NCBI GenBank assembly: GCA_964542475.1
Contig: CAZIUL010000013.1
Span: forward strand, 1 to 64,000
Direction of reading: 5' to 3'
Length of the DNA: 64,000 nt
Source: CAZIUL01 sp964542475
GTDB taxonomy: Bacteria; Planctomycetota; B15-G4; CAYZWU01
This document shows, in pieces, positions 9,807-19,804 of this stretch (its first letter is position 1; the number at the start of each line of letters is the position of its first letter). The notes beneath the pieces are model-generated. The model saw only the letters and a list, made by a program, of their open reading frames with translations. It searched no databases and had not been told where the DNA came from. A program made the position numbers and the translations under genes.

Positions 9807-12371
9807 ATGAAGCGTTTTCTCAGGATCAAAGCATTCGTTTTTGCCATGGTTATGATCTTTTCTTTTGTCTCGGCCGGACGGCTGCTTGCCTCTGATCCTC
9901 CTGCCAGCTTTGATTTGAGGGATGTGAACGGAGTAAACTACGTCACCTCGGTCAAGAACCAGTCTGGAGGCACCTGCTGGACTTTCGGCGCCATGGCGGC
10001 CATGGAGGGCAACCTCATGATGACGGGCAACTGGTCCGCTGCCGGCGAGACCGGGCTGCCCAACCTCGCCGAGTACCACCTGGACTGGTGGAACGGGTTC
10101 AACTCTCACAACAACGACGATGATCCCGGCGGAAGCGGGCTCACCGTGCACCAGGGCGGGGACTACCTGGTAACATCCGCCTACCTCACGCGAGGCGAAG
10201 GTGCCGTGCGTGATTGCGACGGACAGTCCTACACCAGTCCTCCGCAGCGGTACAACTATTCCTACCACTATTACTATGCGCGTAATGTCGAGTGGTTATC
10301 CATGGAACAGGATTTGACGGGCATCGATGTGATCAAGAACAAGATCATGACCCATGGAGTCATGGGAACCTGCATGTGCTACAGCAGCTCCTTCATGAGC
10401 GGCACCACGCACTACCAGCCGCCCTCGAGCAGCCTGGAACCCAACCATGCGATCGCCATTGTCGGGTGGGACGACAACAAGAACACACAGGCCTCGAATA
10501 ACGGCGCGTGGCTCTGCAAGAACAGCTGGGGATTGAACTGGGGCGAAGACGGCTTTTTCTGGATTTCATACTACGACAAGCATAGCTGCAAGAACCGCAC
10601 GATGGGCGCTATCTCCTTCCAGGATGTCGTACCGGTGCCTTTCGATCGGATCTACCGCCACGACTATCACGGGTGGCGCGACACGAAAGAGGACTCCGCC
10701 GAGGCGTTCAACTCTTTTGTCACGGAAGAGGTGGGAGAAGACCTTTACGCCGTCAGCTTTTTCACCGCGGATGAAGACGTAAACTACACCCTTCGGGTTT
10801 ATGACCGCTTCGAAAACAACGACCTGCTGGATGAGCTGGCCTCAAAATCAGGGATGATCGCCCAAAGAGGTTTTCACACGATCGAGCTCGACTCCCCGGT
10901 CGACCTGGTCGAAGGCGACGAGTTTTTCGTTTACCTCGAGCTTTCCGAAGGCGGGCACCCGTATGACAGGAGCTCCGAGGTGGCCGTGCTGCTCGGCGCT
11001 ACCTCCAGGGTCTGGGTCGAGTCCGCTGCCGCTCCCGGGGAAAGCTTCTACCGCAGCGGCGGACAGTGGGAGGATCTCAACTTTTTCAACGACACGGCGA
11101 ATTTCTGCATAAAAGCCCTGACAGTTGTGCAGCCCGCCCTGCATCTCGAACTGGTTGAAGGCCTGCCCGAGACCCTCCAGCCCATAGGCATCGAAACCAA
11201 GATGGTTCTCGAGGTCAAGGCTGGTGAGCAGTACCACGTGCCCGGCACAACGTTCATGCACTACCGCTTCGACCCGGCTGACTCCTACGCCCCTGTTCCC
11301 ATGGACCCGATGGGCAACGATCTTTTCGAAGCTGTTCTGCCCAACACAAAGCCGGGCGACCAGCCGCAGTACTATTTTTCGGCGGAAGGGGACGGAGGAT
11401 GCGTCGTTCACCTGCCTGCCCAGGCTCCCCTCGATGTGTGTTCCTTTGAAATCGGATTGCAGGAAACCATCGTGATGGACGACTTCGAAACGGACACGGG
11501 CTGGACGGTCTGGAACATCGAAGTCGACTCCGGTGAATGGGAGCGCGCCGATCCCAACGGGACAACCTCACAGCCCGAGGACGATCATTCAGAGAACGGA
11601 ACCAAATGCTTTGTTACGGGAGACGAGGGCGGCTCAGCCGGCAATGACGATGTGGACGGCGGACCGACCTACCTTACCTCGCCCTACGTGGACCTCTCGG
11701 ACGGTGACGGCATCATCAGTTTTTACGTGTGGTTCAGCCACTCCACGGGCGGCAAGCAGCAGCCTTTGAGCATCAGGGTTGCAAACAACGGCCTGTCGTT
11801 CGTCGAGATAGACACAATCACACACCAGCCGGAATGGACGAAGTATCAGTTCAAGGTTTCGAACCATGTCGAACCCACCGACAAGGTGCAGCTCCGGCTG
11901 CGCGCATGGGACTATCCCAACGACGACATCGTGGAGGCGCTTATCGATGATTTCAAGGTGATCAAGCGTTTTTACACGCCGTCGCTCTGGGCGGATGCCT
12001 ACTCGATAGAAACATCTTCCGGGGGCGAGATCCTTTTCAACCTCGATGCGGGTCAACAGCACGCGAACCGGTTCTACCTGATTCTGGGCTCCTTGTCCGG
12101 GACGATTCCAGGCTTTGTCCTTCCCGGTGGAAAAGTGCTGCCCGTTAACTGGGATTCTTTCACGGAGCTGCTTTTCGGTTATCTCGGATCGCCTGCCCTG
12201 GACGGCTTTTTCGGGTTCCTGGATTCGGATGGAGCTGCAACGGCGACATTGAAAACATTCGGTCCGCTGGATCCGGCCCTGATAGGAGAGACCGCTCATT
12301 TCGCGTTTCTGCTATCGCATCCGCCGGCGTTCGATTTCGTCTCGAACCCGATGCACGTGGATTTTGATTAA
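9807..12371 (+). CDS. Secreted papain-like (C1A) cysteine protease with lectin-like and C-terminal surface domain
   Basis: The start at 9807 has a GGAGG site 10 bp upstream and opens a signal peptide; the open frame reaches 93 bases further but without a signal. The C1A domain follows at once with no propeptide: the Gln/Cys motif NQSGGTCWTFG (Cys57), PNHAIAIVG (His214) and CKNSWG (Asn239) form the catalytic set. Residues about 290-430 resemble the lectin-like domain that follows this peptidase in other bacteria. Residues about 557-720 look like a jelly-roll/MAM-type domain (DDFETDTGWTVW). The last 125 residues are a beta-rich domain shared with the protein at 54119-55267. The protein is probably exported and degrades extracellular protein. 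It converges on the CBS gene, with stop codons overlapping by four bases. Confidence 0.85.
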   Translation: MKRFLRIKAFVFAMVMIFSFVSAGRLLASDPPASFDLRDVNGVNYVTSVKNQSGGTCWTFGAMAAMEGNLMMTGNWSAAGETGLPNLAEYHLDWWNGFNSHNNDDDPGGSGLTVHQGGDYLVTSAYLTRGEGAVRDCDGQSYTSPPQRYNYSYHYYYARNVEWLSMEQDLTGIDVIKNKIMTHGVMGTCMCYSSSFMSGTTHYQPPSSSLEPNHAIAIVGWDDNKNTQASNNGAWLCKNSWGLNWGEDGFFWISYYDKHSCKNRTMGAISFQDVVPVPFDRIYRHDYHGWRDTKEDSAEAFNSFVTEEVGEDLYAVSFFTADEDVNYTLRVYDRFENNDLLDELASKSGMIAQRGFHTIELDSPVDLVEGDEFFVYLELSEGGHPYDRSSEVAVLLGATSRVWVESAAAPGESFYRSGGQWEDLNFFNDTANFCIKALTVVQPALHLELVEGLPETLQPIGIETKMVLEVKAGEQYHVPGTTFMHYRFDPADSYAPVPMDPMGNDLFEAVLPNTKPGDQPQYYFSAEGDGGCVVHLPAQAPLDVCSFEIGLQETIVMDDFETDTGWTVWNIEVDSGEWERADPNGTTSQPEDDHSENGTKCFVTGDEGGSAGNDDVDGGPTYLTSPYVDLSDGDGIISFYVWFSHSTGGKQQPLSIRVANNGLSFVEIDTITHQPEWTKYQFKVSNHVEPTDKVQLRLRAWDYPNDDIVEALIDDFKVIKRFYTPSLWADAYSIETSSGGEILFNLDAGQQHANRFYLILGSLSGTIPGFVLPGGKVLPVNWDSFTELLFGYLGSPALDGFFGFLDSDGAATATLKTFGPLDPALIGETAHFAFLLSHPPAFDFVSNPMHVDFD

Positions 12372-12769
12372 CCAGGCTGTTCAGCGAAGTACTCGAACAG
12401 ATCAGTGTTGCTGAGAATACCCACAAGCTGGTCCCCATCCACGACCGGCAGGCGTCTTATGCCTACCATCCTCATCATCTGCACGCAGTGGGTGACGGCC
12501 AGAGACGGGTTGATCACGAACGCCGGCTTTGTCATCACGTCCCCGACGGTTTGCGAGCCGGTTCTGATCGCCCTTGCGAAGAACGCTTCGACCGCGTCTT
12601 TTCTGGTGATGATCCCCCATGCATCACCATCAAAGCCTGGCTCAATCACCAGGCTCGACACATTGCTTTCGCGCATCGTTTTCACCGCGGCCAGCAAAGT
12701 GGTGGTCTCACCGACGGTCTTGACGCGTTTGTTCATCAGTTCTCCGGCGTTTGCTTTTGTAATGTCCAT
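12368..12769 (-). CDS. Stand-alone CBS-pair protein
   Basis: The 133-residue protein consists of two CBS motifs (about 8-62 and 75-130), with the usual LMNKRVKTV and VMTKPAFVI starts and a GIRRLPVVD segment that is almost diagnostic. CBS pairs bind adenosine nucleotides such as AMP, ATP or SAM and regulate partner proteins. No partner is fused. The gene follows the split fapA gene on the same strand with only 17 bp between, so the two are probably co-transcribed, though a functional link is not known. Confidence 0.85.
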   Translation of the reverse strand: MDITKANAGELMNKRVKTVGETTTLLAAVKTMRESNVSSLVIEPGFDGDAWGIITRKDAVEAFFARAIRTGSQTVGDVMTKPAFVINPSLAVTHCVQMMRMVGIRRLPVVDGDQLVGILSNTDLFEYFAEQPG

Positions 12770-12786
12770 TGCGACTCTCTCCCTGT

Positions 12787-14252
12787 CTATGTTTCAGAAC
12801 CCGAATGTTCCACAATCCATTTGCTTCTGTTGAACGCGAAGTACCCGCTTTTCTCGATCTTTTCCTTTATCGGCAGGATATACCCGTCCACCATGACAAC
12901 CGTGCCTTCGTGCACGGTTTTGGTGACCGTGACTCGCGCCTTCCCGCTGTTTTTCTTGCCGCCTGCCAGTACGAACCTTCGCCTGTAATTCTCGAGCATG
13001 GTCTTCTTCAGCGCGGTTTCGCGGGTCAGCTTTCTCAGCACGCCTATCAGGTCGGACCGGGGGGAGCAGCCTTTGCCCGTCGTTTTGTTGATGGACCTTC
13101 TTGCAAGCTTCATTTTGATTTTCTGTTTGCGGCGGCGTGCAATATTCAGCTCTTTTTCGCACTCAAGGATGTACTTATGGGCCGCGGCATCAATACCGGC
13201 GGACACAAGCGTCACAGCGCCTCCTATAGATCCCAATTTCTTTGCCTCTACCCCCTTGATGCCGATTGTGGTGCCGCCGATGATGCAGCCCTTGCCGCTT
13301 GTCGCCTCTACTCGTCCTCCTGCAGAGACATTGCTGCGGATTATGCTTTCGTTCACTATCACATTGTTGCCGGCTGCGATCTTTGTGCTTTCGAGAAACC
13401 GCGCCTTGATGTCTCCTCCCGCGCGCACCGTTGTCGATTCCCCGCCCATTATTCCACCGTTCACCTCGATGTTGGCTCCTGCTTCCACGCGGGCGTCCTC
13501 GATGCCCCGGCCCACGAATATGTCACCGCTCGCCTGTACAGAGAAGCCCGAACGGATCCAACCCTTGACCTCAACCGTTCCGTCCATGGTCAGGTTGCCG
13601 GTGGAGTAATCCACGTCCCCGGGAACGGCGTAGTGCTGGAAAACGCCGATCTTGTTGACGCCGACGAGCGTGACCACACCCGACGTTTCCGCTGTGCAGC
13701 GCAGGCCGTCTTCGGAGACCTTCGCGTTGCCCGCCGATAGAAGCTTGACGTCCTTTCCGGGCGCGGCCTTGGCCGGTTTTCCAAAAAGGTCGACCCCTTC
13801 CCGGCCGGTCGTGGCCGGTGTCTTCTCAGCGAGCAGCGCCCCCTCCTCGACCGTCTTCAGCGTGCCCAGCTCCATGAATCGATGCGCCCGGTGTTTTCGT
13901 CCACGGTGCCGGACAGCTCGCCTGTTTCGAAAGCGAGGCTGATCCGGGCGTCCTCTCCGGTCCGGGGTTTGGTGCCCCTGGCGATGACACGGCCGTCTAG
14001 AGGCTTGCCCGATCCGCCGGCCGTATTTTTCTGTTCTTGGCCCGCGGCTGCATTGGCAGCCGCTTCATCGATCGCTTCCTGGTTTATGCCGAAGACGATC
14101 TTTTGTTCATCAAGCGCCTTGGCCACGTCCTCTCGCGTCACAGCGGAGCATTCCCCTGAGGGCGCTGTCAAGAGCTTGATCGCCGCCGTCATTTTGTCGG
14201 CGGAGACGACGATGTTGAGTTTGCCTGGTGTGTCTTTTGAAGCCTGGTCCAT
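12787..14252 (-). pseudogene. fapA: FapA (DUF342) family gene, split by a one-base frameshift
   Basis: Two overlapping frames encode consecutive parts of one FapA/DUF342 protein. The N-terminal part (14252 to 13857, 131 residues) ends after ENTGRID; the C-terminal part (13875 to 12787) resumes at MELGTLKTVEEG, a stretch continuous in intact relatives. Restoring one T in GATTCATGGAG (about 13868-13871) joins them. The long right-handed beta-helix with GG/VEV/IxA repeats and a C-terminal coiled coil are both present. FapA proteins occur near flagellar genes in some bacteria and are thought to act in polymer assembly at the membrane; the exact role is unclear and no flagellar genes are nearby. 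Whether the shift is a real mutation, a slippery site or an assembly error cannot be decided. Confidence 0.8.
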
Positions 14253-14464
14253 ACGCTCTGCCAGTAAACGAAAAAACGTTCAACCGTGCCGATGCGGGCA
14301 TTTTGAAAGGCAGTATAAAATCAGGCAGCGCACAGGGCGCAAAGTCCGCCTATCGTTTACTTTCGGCATCTTTTGAGCAACTCATGGGCTTCTAATCGAT
14401 ATTAATTCGCATGTCCTGAAATCATTGCTTCCCTCGCCGCCGACACAAGAGTATATTGCGGAGC

Positions 14465-15556
14465 ATGGCGGACCAGGTAGAAATTCATCTCGAGCTGAAA
14501 GACGGCGCTGTGTTTCGCGGCCGCTCCTTCGGTGCCATGAGCTCCGTTGGGGGCGAGGTCGTGTTCAACACCGGCATGGTCGGCTATCCCGAATCGCTGA
14601 CGGATCCTTCATACAAGGGACAGATACTCGCCTTCACCTACCCGCTTATCGGAAACTACGGTATCCCGGGATATGAAATCGTTCGCGGGATGCACGAGCA
14701 TTTCGAATCGGACACAGTGCAGGTGAACGGCCTGGCGGTTTCCGAGTACTCGCCCTGCTGCAGCCATTGGAGCTCGAGGACAAGCCTGGACGAATGGCTG
14801 AAGGAGCACGGTGTGCCCGGCATATACGGGATCGACACCAGGAGGCTCACCAAGCACCTGAGAGAGCACGGTTCCATGCCCGGCAGGATCGTCGTGCCCG
14901 GCGGCGAAGACAGTAGCAGCGCTTCCTTTTATGATCCCAACGCGGAAAACATCGTGTCCGCTGTCAGCATCGACAAACCGATGGAGTACGGCGGCGGGGG
15001 CGGGCGCGGCCCGAAGGTTGTGGTCGTGGACTGCGGGCTCAAGAACAACATCATCAGAAGCCTTCTCGAGCGCGGCGCCACGGTGATCAGGGTGCCGTGG
15101 GACCATGACTTCACGGCCGAGGAGTTCGACGGGGTTGTCATATCGAACGGCCCCGGCGACCCGACAAGGTGCGAAGCGACCGTTCAAAACGTACGCACGA
15201 TGCTGGAGGCGAAGGTCCCGGTGCTCGGCATATGCCTCGGCAACCAGCTCCTCGGGCTGGCTGCAGGCGCAAAGACCTACAAGCTCAAGTTCGGCCACCG
15301 GAGCCAGAACCAGCCCTGCCTGGAGGTAGGGACGAAAAGGTGCTACATCACATCGCAGAACCACGGGTACGCGGTGGACACCCGCACGCTGCCCCAGGGG
15401 TGGGAGCCGTGGTTCATCAATGCCAACGACGGCACCAACGAGGGGATACGCCACCGCTCGCATCCGTTCATGAGCGTGCAGTTTCATCCCGAGGCATCGC
15501 CCGGACCTGAAGACACTGCCTTTTTGTTCGACCGTTTCATTGAGAGGATGGGATGA
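14465..15556 (+). CDS. carA: Carbamoyl-phosphate synthase small (glutaminase) subunit
   Basis: CarA hydrolyses glutamine and channels ammonia to CarB for carbamoyl phosphate, the precursor of pyrimidines and arginine. The 363-residue protein has the CPSase small-chain N-domain (LELKDGAVFRGRSFG, FNTGMVGYPE) and a class I glutamine amidotransferase with GICLGNQ (nucleophile Cys257), and QFHPEASPGPED carrying the catalytic His and Glu. A TTG nine bases upstream of the chosen ATG is an alternative start. The GHRSQNQPC segment in the amidotransferase differs slightly from the common bacterial GHHGANHPV form. The stop overlaps the carB start by four bases (ATGA), so the two are translationally coupled. 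Confidence 0.95.
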   Translation: MADQVEIHLELKDGAVFRGRSFGAMSSVGGEVVFNTGMVGYPESLTDPSYKGQILAFTYPLIGNYGIPGYEIVRGMHEHFESDTVQVNGLAVSEYSPCCSHWSSRTSLDEWLKEHGVPGIYGIDTRRLTKHLREHGSMPGRIVVPGGEDSSSASFYDPNAENIVSAVSIDKPMEYGGGGGRGPKVVVVDCGLKNNIIRSLLERGATVIRVPWDHDFTAEEFDGVVISNGPGDPTRCEATVQNVRTMLEAKVPVLGICLGNQLLGLAAGAKTYKLKFGHRSQNQPCLEVGTKRCYITSQNHGYAVDTRTLPQGWEPWFINANDGTNEGIRHRSHPFMSVQFHPEASPGPEDTAFLFDRFIERMG

Positions 15557-18500
15557 GCCAGCTTCCAAGAAAGGTGATGATTCTGGGGAGTTCCGCGCTG
15601 AAGATCGGGCAGGCGGGCGAGTTCGACTATTCGGGCAGCCAGGCCATCAAGGCGCTCAAGGAAGAGGGCATCCGCACAATCCTCGTCAACCCGAACATCG
15701 CAACGGTCCAGACTTCCGAGGATCTGGCGGACCAGGTCTACTTTTTACCGGTCAACGCACACTTTGTCGAGAAGATCATCGAGAAGGAGCGCCCGGACGG
15801 AATATTCCTGGCTTTCGGCGGGCAGACAGCGCTCAACTGCGGCGTTGAGCTGATGCAAAAGGGCGTGTTCAACCGCTACAGGATCCGCATCCTCGGCACG
15901 CCTGTGCAGTCGATCCAGGCCACGGAGGACCGCGATGTCTTTGTCAAAAAGCTCGATCAGGTCGGGCTCAAGACGCCTGAAAGCCGTACCGCGGGAACCG
16001 TGGATGAGGCGGCGCGAATCGCGGAGCGGATCGGTTACCCGGTCATGCTCCGCATAGCATACGCCCTCGGCGGGCTCGGATCAGGCATCTGCACGGACGA
16101 GGCCGAGGTCAGGGAAAGGACAAAGCGGGCGCTCGCGCACACGAGCCAGGTTCTCGTGGAAGAGTACCTCGAGGGCTGGAAGGAGATCGAGTACGAGGTG
16201 GTCAGGGACCGGTTCGACAACTGCATCACCGTGTGCAACATGGAGAACTTCGATCCCATGGGCATCCACACCGGGGAGAGCATCGTGGTTGCGCCGAGTC
16301 AGACGCTGTCCAACAGCGAGTACCACATGCTCAGGAGCGTTGCCGTAAAGGCGGTGCGGCATCTCGGCATCGTGGGGGAGTGCAACATTCAGTACGCGCT
16401 AGATCCGGAGTCCGAGGACTACAGGATCATCGAGGTGAACGCCAGGCTGTCCAGGAGTTCGGCGCTCGCATCAAAGGCCACGGGCTATCCGTTAGCTTTT
16501 GTGGCTGCCAAGCTCGGGCTCGGCTACAGCCTCAGCGACCTCAAGAACTCGATCACGAGGGAGACCACGGCGTGCTTCGAGCCGGCGCTTGACTACGTGG
16601 TGGTCAAGATCCCGAGATGGGACCTGAAGAAGTTCAGGAACGTGTCCACGAGGATCGGCTCCGGCATGAAATCCGTTGGCGAGGTCATGGCTATCGGCCG
16701 CTCTTTCGAAGAAGCCCTGCAAAAGGCTCTCAGGATGCTGGAGATCGGTGTCGACGGCATCGTTGCCAACGAAAACTTCATCCCGGGCGATCTCGAGAGC
16801 GAACTGAGCCGGCCAACGGACCAGCGGGTGTTCGCAATCCCCGAGGCGATCAAGAACGGCTGGTCCATCGGCAGGATCCACGACCTTTCGCACATCGACA
16901 AGTGGTTCCTGCACAAGATCGAAAACGTTGTGAACATCGAGGGAGACCTCAGAAAGTACGTTGGCCACGACTGCCCGGATACGCTTCTGCGCTCGGCCAA
17001 GTGCGCCGGCTTTTCAGACATCCAGATCGGAAGGCTCCTGGAACTGGACGAGCTTTCCGTGAGAAAGATGCGCCGGGACGCGGGCATCCTGCCCTGTGTC
17101 AAGCAGATCGACACGATGGCGGCCGAGTATCCCGCCCGCACCAACTACCTTTTTCTCACCTACAACGGCGACGAGGACGATCTTTCCCTCGGCGGGGAGA
17201 GCCCCGTGGTCGTGCTGGGCTCGGGCGCGTACCGCATCGGCAGCTCGGTGGAGTTCGACTGGTGCTGCGTGAACGCGGTGAAGACGGTCAAGAAGCTCGG
17301 GCGCAAGGCCGTGATGATCAACTACAACCCGGAGACCGTGAGCACCGACTACGACGAGTGCGACAGGCTTTACTTTGACGAGCTCAGCTTCGAGACGGTG
17401 ATGGACATATTCGAGAAGGAAGCGCCTGAAGGGGTGATCGTTTCCATGGGCGGACAGATCCCCAACAACCTGGCCGTGGACCTGCACGAGGCGGGAGTGA
17501 AGATCCTCGGGACCTCGCCGCACAGCATCGACAACGCGGAGGACCGGCACAAGTTCTCAAAGCTTCTCGACGAGCTCGGCATCGACCAGCCCGAATGGAA
17601 CGAGATGGTCACGCAGGAGGAAGCCGAGGAGTTCGCGAGCAGCAAGGGCTACCCCGTGCTGGTCAGGCCGTCCTACGTGCTGAGCGGGGCTGCCATGAGC
17701 GTGGCCTCCAACGGGTCGGAGCTCGCAAGGTACCTGGACAAGGCGGTCGCGGTTTCGGACAAGCACCCGATCGTGATCAGCAAGTTCATCGAGAACGCCA
17801 AGGAGATCGAGATCGACGCGGTCGCTTCCAAGGGCGAGCTCGTGCTTTTCGCAATTTCGGAGCATGTGGAGTTCGCCGGGGTGCACTCCGGAGACGCCAC
17901 TCTAGTGCTGCCCCCGCAGCGCACCTACCTGGAGACGATGCGCCGCGTCAAGAAAATCACGCGCCAGATCGCGGCCGCGCTTGACATCAACGGGCCGTTC
18001 AACATCCAGTTCGTCGCGAAGCAGAACGATGTGAAGGTTATTGAGTGCAACCTGCGGGCGTCCAGGAGCTTCCCGTTCGTGTCAAAGATCTTCAAGCACA
18101 ACTTCATCGATGCGGCGACCAAGGTCATCATGGGTGTGACTGTCCCGAAAACGGACCGCTCAGCCTTTGAGCTGGAGTATGTCGGGGTTAAGGCGCCGCA
18201 GTTCTCGTTCACGCGGCTGGAAGGGGCGGACCCCACGCTCGGGGTAGAGATGGCTTCCACGGGCGAGGTGGGGTGCCTTGGCGACGATTTCGAGGAGGCG
18301 TTCCTGAAGGCGCTTCTTTCCGTGGGCTACAGGATGCCGATCGAGAATGTCCTGCTTTCCACCGGCCCCATCGAGAGCAAGGCCGTGTTCCTGGAAAGCG
18401 CCAGGGCGCTCGCAAAGATGGGCGCCAGGATCTACGCGACAGAAGGCACGGCGCGTTTTCTGGCGGACCACGACCTCGACGCGGATGTGCTTCTATGGCC

Positions 18501-18747
18501 GCTCGACAAACAAAGCCCGAACACGATCGAGTACATACGCGAAGGAAAGATCGACCTGGTCATAAACATCCCCAAGAACTTTCAGGAGGAGGAGCTCACC
18601 AACGATTACATCATCAGGCGATGTGCGGTGGACTTCGACGTTCCGCTGATAACGGACCTGCAGCTTGCGCGCCGGTTCGTGGAAGCGCTTGCTTCCAAGT
18701 CGATGGACAGCCTGCGCATCAAGAGCTGGAGCGAGTACGAGGGGTAG
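15553..18747 (+). CDS. carB: Carbamoyl-phosphate synthase large subunit
   Basis: At 1064 residues this is full length. It has the expected order: biotin-carboxylase-like ATP-grasp half 1 (about 1-400, with SSALKIGQAGEFDYSG), oligomerisation region (about 400-550), ATP-grasp half 2 (about 550-935, with GSGAYRIGSSVEFDW) and a C-terminal MGS-like allosteric domain (about 940-1064, containing ARIYATEGTARFL). It makes carbamoyl phosphate from bicarbonate, two ATP and ammonia delivered by CarA. Phrases such as VMINYNPETVSTDYDECDRLYF are family hallmarks. It overlaps carA by four bases and is followed by a 148-bp gap before the ABC transporter genes. Confidence 0.96.
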   Translation: MSQLPRKVMILGSSALKIGQAGEFDYSGSQAIKALKEEGIRTILVNPNIATVQTSEDLADQVYFLPVNAHFVEKIIEKERPDGIFLAFGGQTALNCGVELMQKGVFNRYRIRILGTPVQSIQATEDRDVFVKKLDQVGLKTPESRTAGTVDEAARIAERIGYPVMLRIAYALGGLGSGICTDEAEVRERTKRALAHTSQVLVEEYLEGWKEIEYEVVRDRFDNCITVCNMENFDPMGIHTGESIVVAPSQTLSNSEYHMLRSVAVKAVRHLGIVGECNIQYALDPESEDYRIIEVNARLSRSSALASKATGYPLAFVAAKLGLGYSLSDLKNSITRETTACFEPALDYVVVKIPRWDLKKFRNVSTRIGSGMKSVGEVMAIGRSFEEALQKALRMLEIGVDGIVANENFIPGDLESELSRPTDQRVFAIPEAIKNGWSIGRIHDLSHIDKWFLHKIENVVNIEGDLRKYVGHDCPDTLLRSAKCAGFSDIQIGRLLELDELSVRKMRRDAGILPCVKQIDTMAAEYPARTNYLFLTYNGDEDDLSLGGESPVVVLGSGAYRIGSSVEFDWCCVNAVKTVKKLGRKAVMINYNPETVSTDYDECDRLYFDELSFETVMDIFEKEAPEGVIVSMGGQIPNNLAVDLHEAGVKILGTSPHSIDNAEDRHKFSKLLDELGIDQPEWNEMVTQEEAEEFASSKGYPVLVRPSYVLSGAAMSVASNGSELARYLDKAVAVSDKHPIVISKFIENAKEIEIDAVASKGELVLFAISEHVEFAGVHSGDATLVLPPQRTYLETMRRVKKITRQIAAALDINGPFNIQFVAKQNDVKVIECNLRASRSFPFVSKIFKHNFIDAATKVIMGVTVPKTDRSAFELEYVGVKAPQFSFTRLEGADPTLGVEMASTGEVGCLGDDFEEAFLKALLSVGYRMPIENVLLSTGPIESKAVFLESARALAKMGARIYATEGTARFLADHDLDADVLLWPLDKQSPNTIEYIREGKIDLVINIPKNFQEEELTNDYIIRRCAVDFDVPLITDLQLARRFVEALASKSMDSLRIKSWSEYEG

Positions 18748-18895
18748 ATGCTTGAACCTAAACAATGAAGTGACCCTTGACGCCGTTTTCTTCGGGTGCC
18801 AAAATTATCCGACCCTCTCATTCATACATGATAACTATACGGCTTGAACCCGGCTGGGCGGGCGGGAGATCAGGCTGATCCCAGGAGGTTTTTAC

Positions 18896-19804
18896 ATGAC
18901 GGAAGAAGCTTTAAGGCTGGAAAAGGTTAACAAGCGGTTCGGCTCGGTTCGGGCTGTCAACGACATCTCCTTCGTGATCAGGAGCGGCAGCATCTGCGGG
19001 CTGATCGGGCCGAACGGGGCCGGAAAGACAACAACGATCCGCATGGTGATGAGCATCCTTTACCCCGATTCGGGCGAGATAACGGTGCTGGGCCAGCCCA
19101 ACAGCGAGGGGATCAAGGACCGGCTCGGGTATCTTCCGGAGGAGAAGGGGCTGTACAAGAAGATGAAGGCAGGGGAGATCGTGGCCTACTTCGGAAGGCT
19201 CAAGGGTATGAACGCCAAGACGGCGAAAAAGCGCGCTGCCGAGCTTCTGGAGCGGTACGGTCTCGGCGAGTGGGTTGACAAGAAGTGCGAGACGCTGTCC
19301 AAGGGCATGGGGCAGAAGGTGCAGCTTCTGGCAACGCTGATCCACGACCCGGAGCTCGTGATCCTGGACGAGCCGTTCTCAGGGCTCGATCCGGTGAACG
19401 TGGAGGTGATGCGCGATGTCATCATCCAGATGAAACGCGAGGGCAAGACCGTGATCTTTTCCACCCACGTGATGGAGCAGGCCGAACAGATCTGCGACAC
19501 CATACTGATGATCAACAAGGGGAACAAGGTGCTGGACGGGACGCTTGCCGAGGTGAAGACCGTCGGCGACAAGGGAATCCTTATCGACTACGACGGGGAC
19601 GGGTCGTTTCTGCGAGGGCTGCCAGGCGTGAACAGGGTCAACGACTCGGGCAAGCAGGCCGAGCTGTTCATGAAGGAGGGCGCTGATTCGCAGGAGATCC
19701 TGGCCGCCCTTGTTGGAAAGGTGTTCGTGCGGCGTTTCGACCTGAGGGACCCGTCGCTACACGAGATATTCATCCGTACAGCGGGAGGTGAGTCCGATGA
19801 GTAA
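18896..19804 (+). CDS. ABC transporter ATP-binding protein (NatA-like)
   Basis: The 302-residue protein has a Walker A GPNGAGKTT near residue 39, a signature LSKGMGQKVQLL, a Walker B VILDEPFSGLDP and an H-loop STHVMEQ, all intact. Its C-terminal extension of about 75 residues is typical of ABC-2 exporter ATPases such as NatA and CcmA-like proteins. An AGGAGG ribosome site lies eight bases before the ATG. It overlaps the permease gene by eight bases, so both are made together. The substrate cannot be predicted; sodium export by NatAB is the best characterised relative. Confidence 0.9.
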   Translation: MTEEALRLEKVNKRFGSVRAVNDISFVIRSGSICGLIGPNGAGKTTTIRMVMSILYPDSGEITVLGQPNSEGIKDRLGYLPEEKGLYKKMKAGEIVAYFGRLKGMNAKTAKKRAAELLERYGLGEWVDKKCETLSKGMGQKVQLLATLIHDPELVILDEPFSGLDPVNVEVMRDVIIQMKREGKTVIFSTHVMEQAEQICDTILMINKGNKVLDGTLAEVKTVGDKGILIDYDGDGSFLRGLPGVNRVNDSGKQAELFMKEGADSQEILAALVGKVFVRRFDLRDPSLHEIFIRTAGGESDE

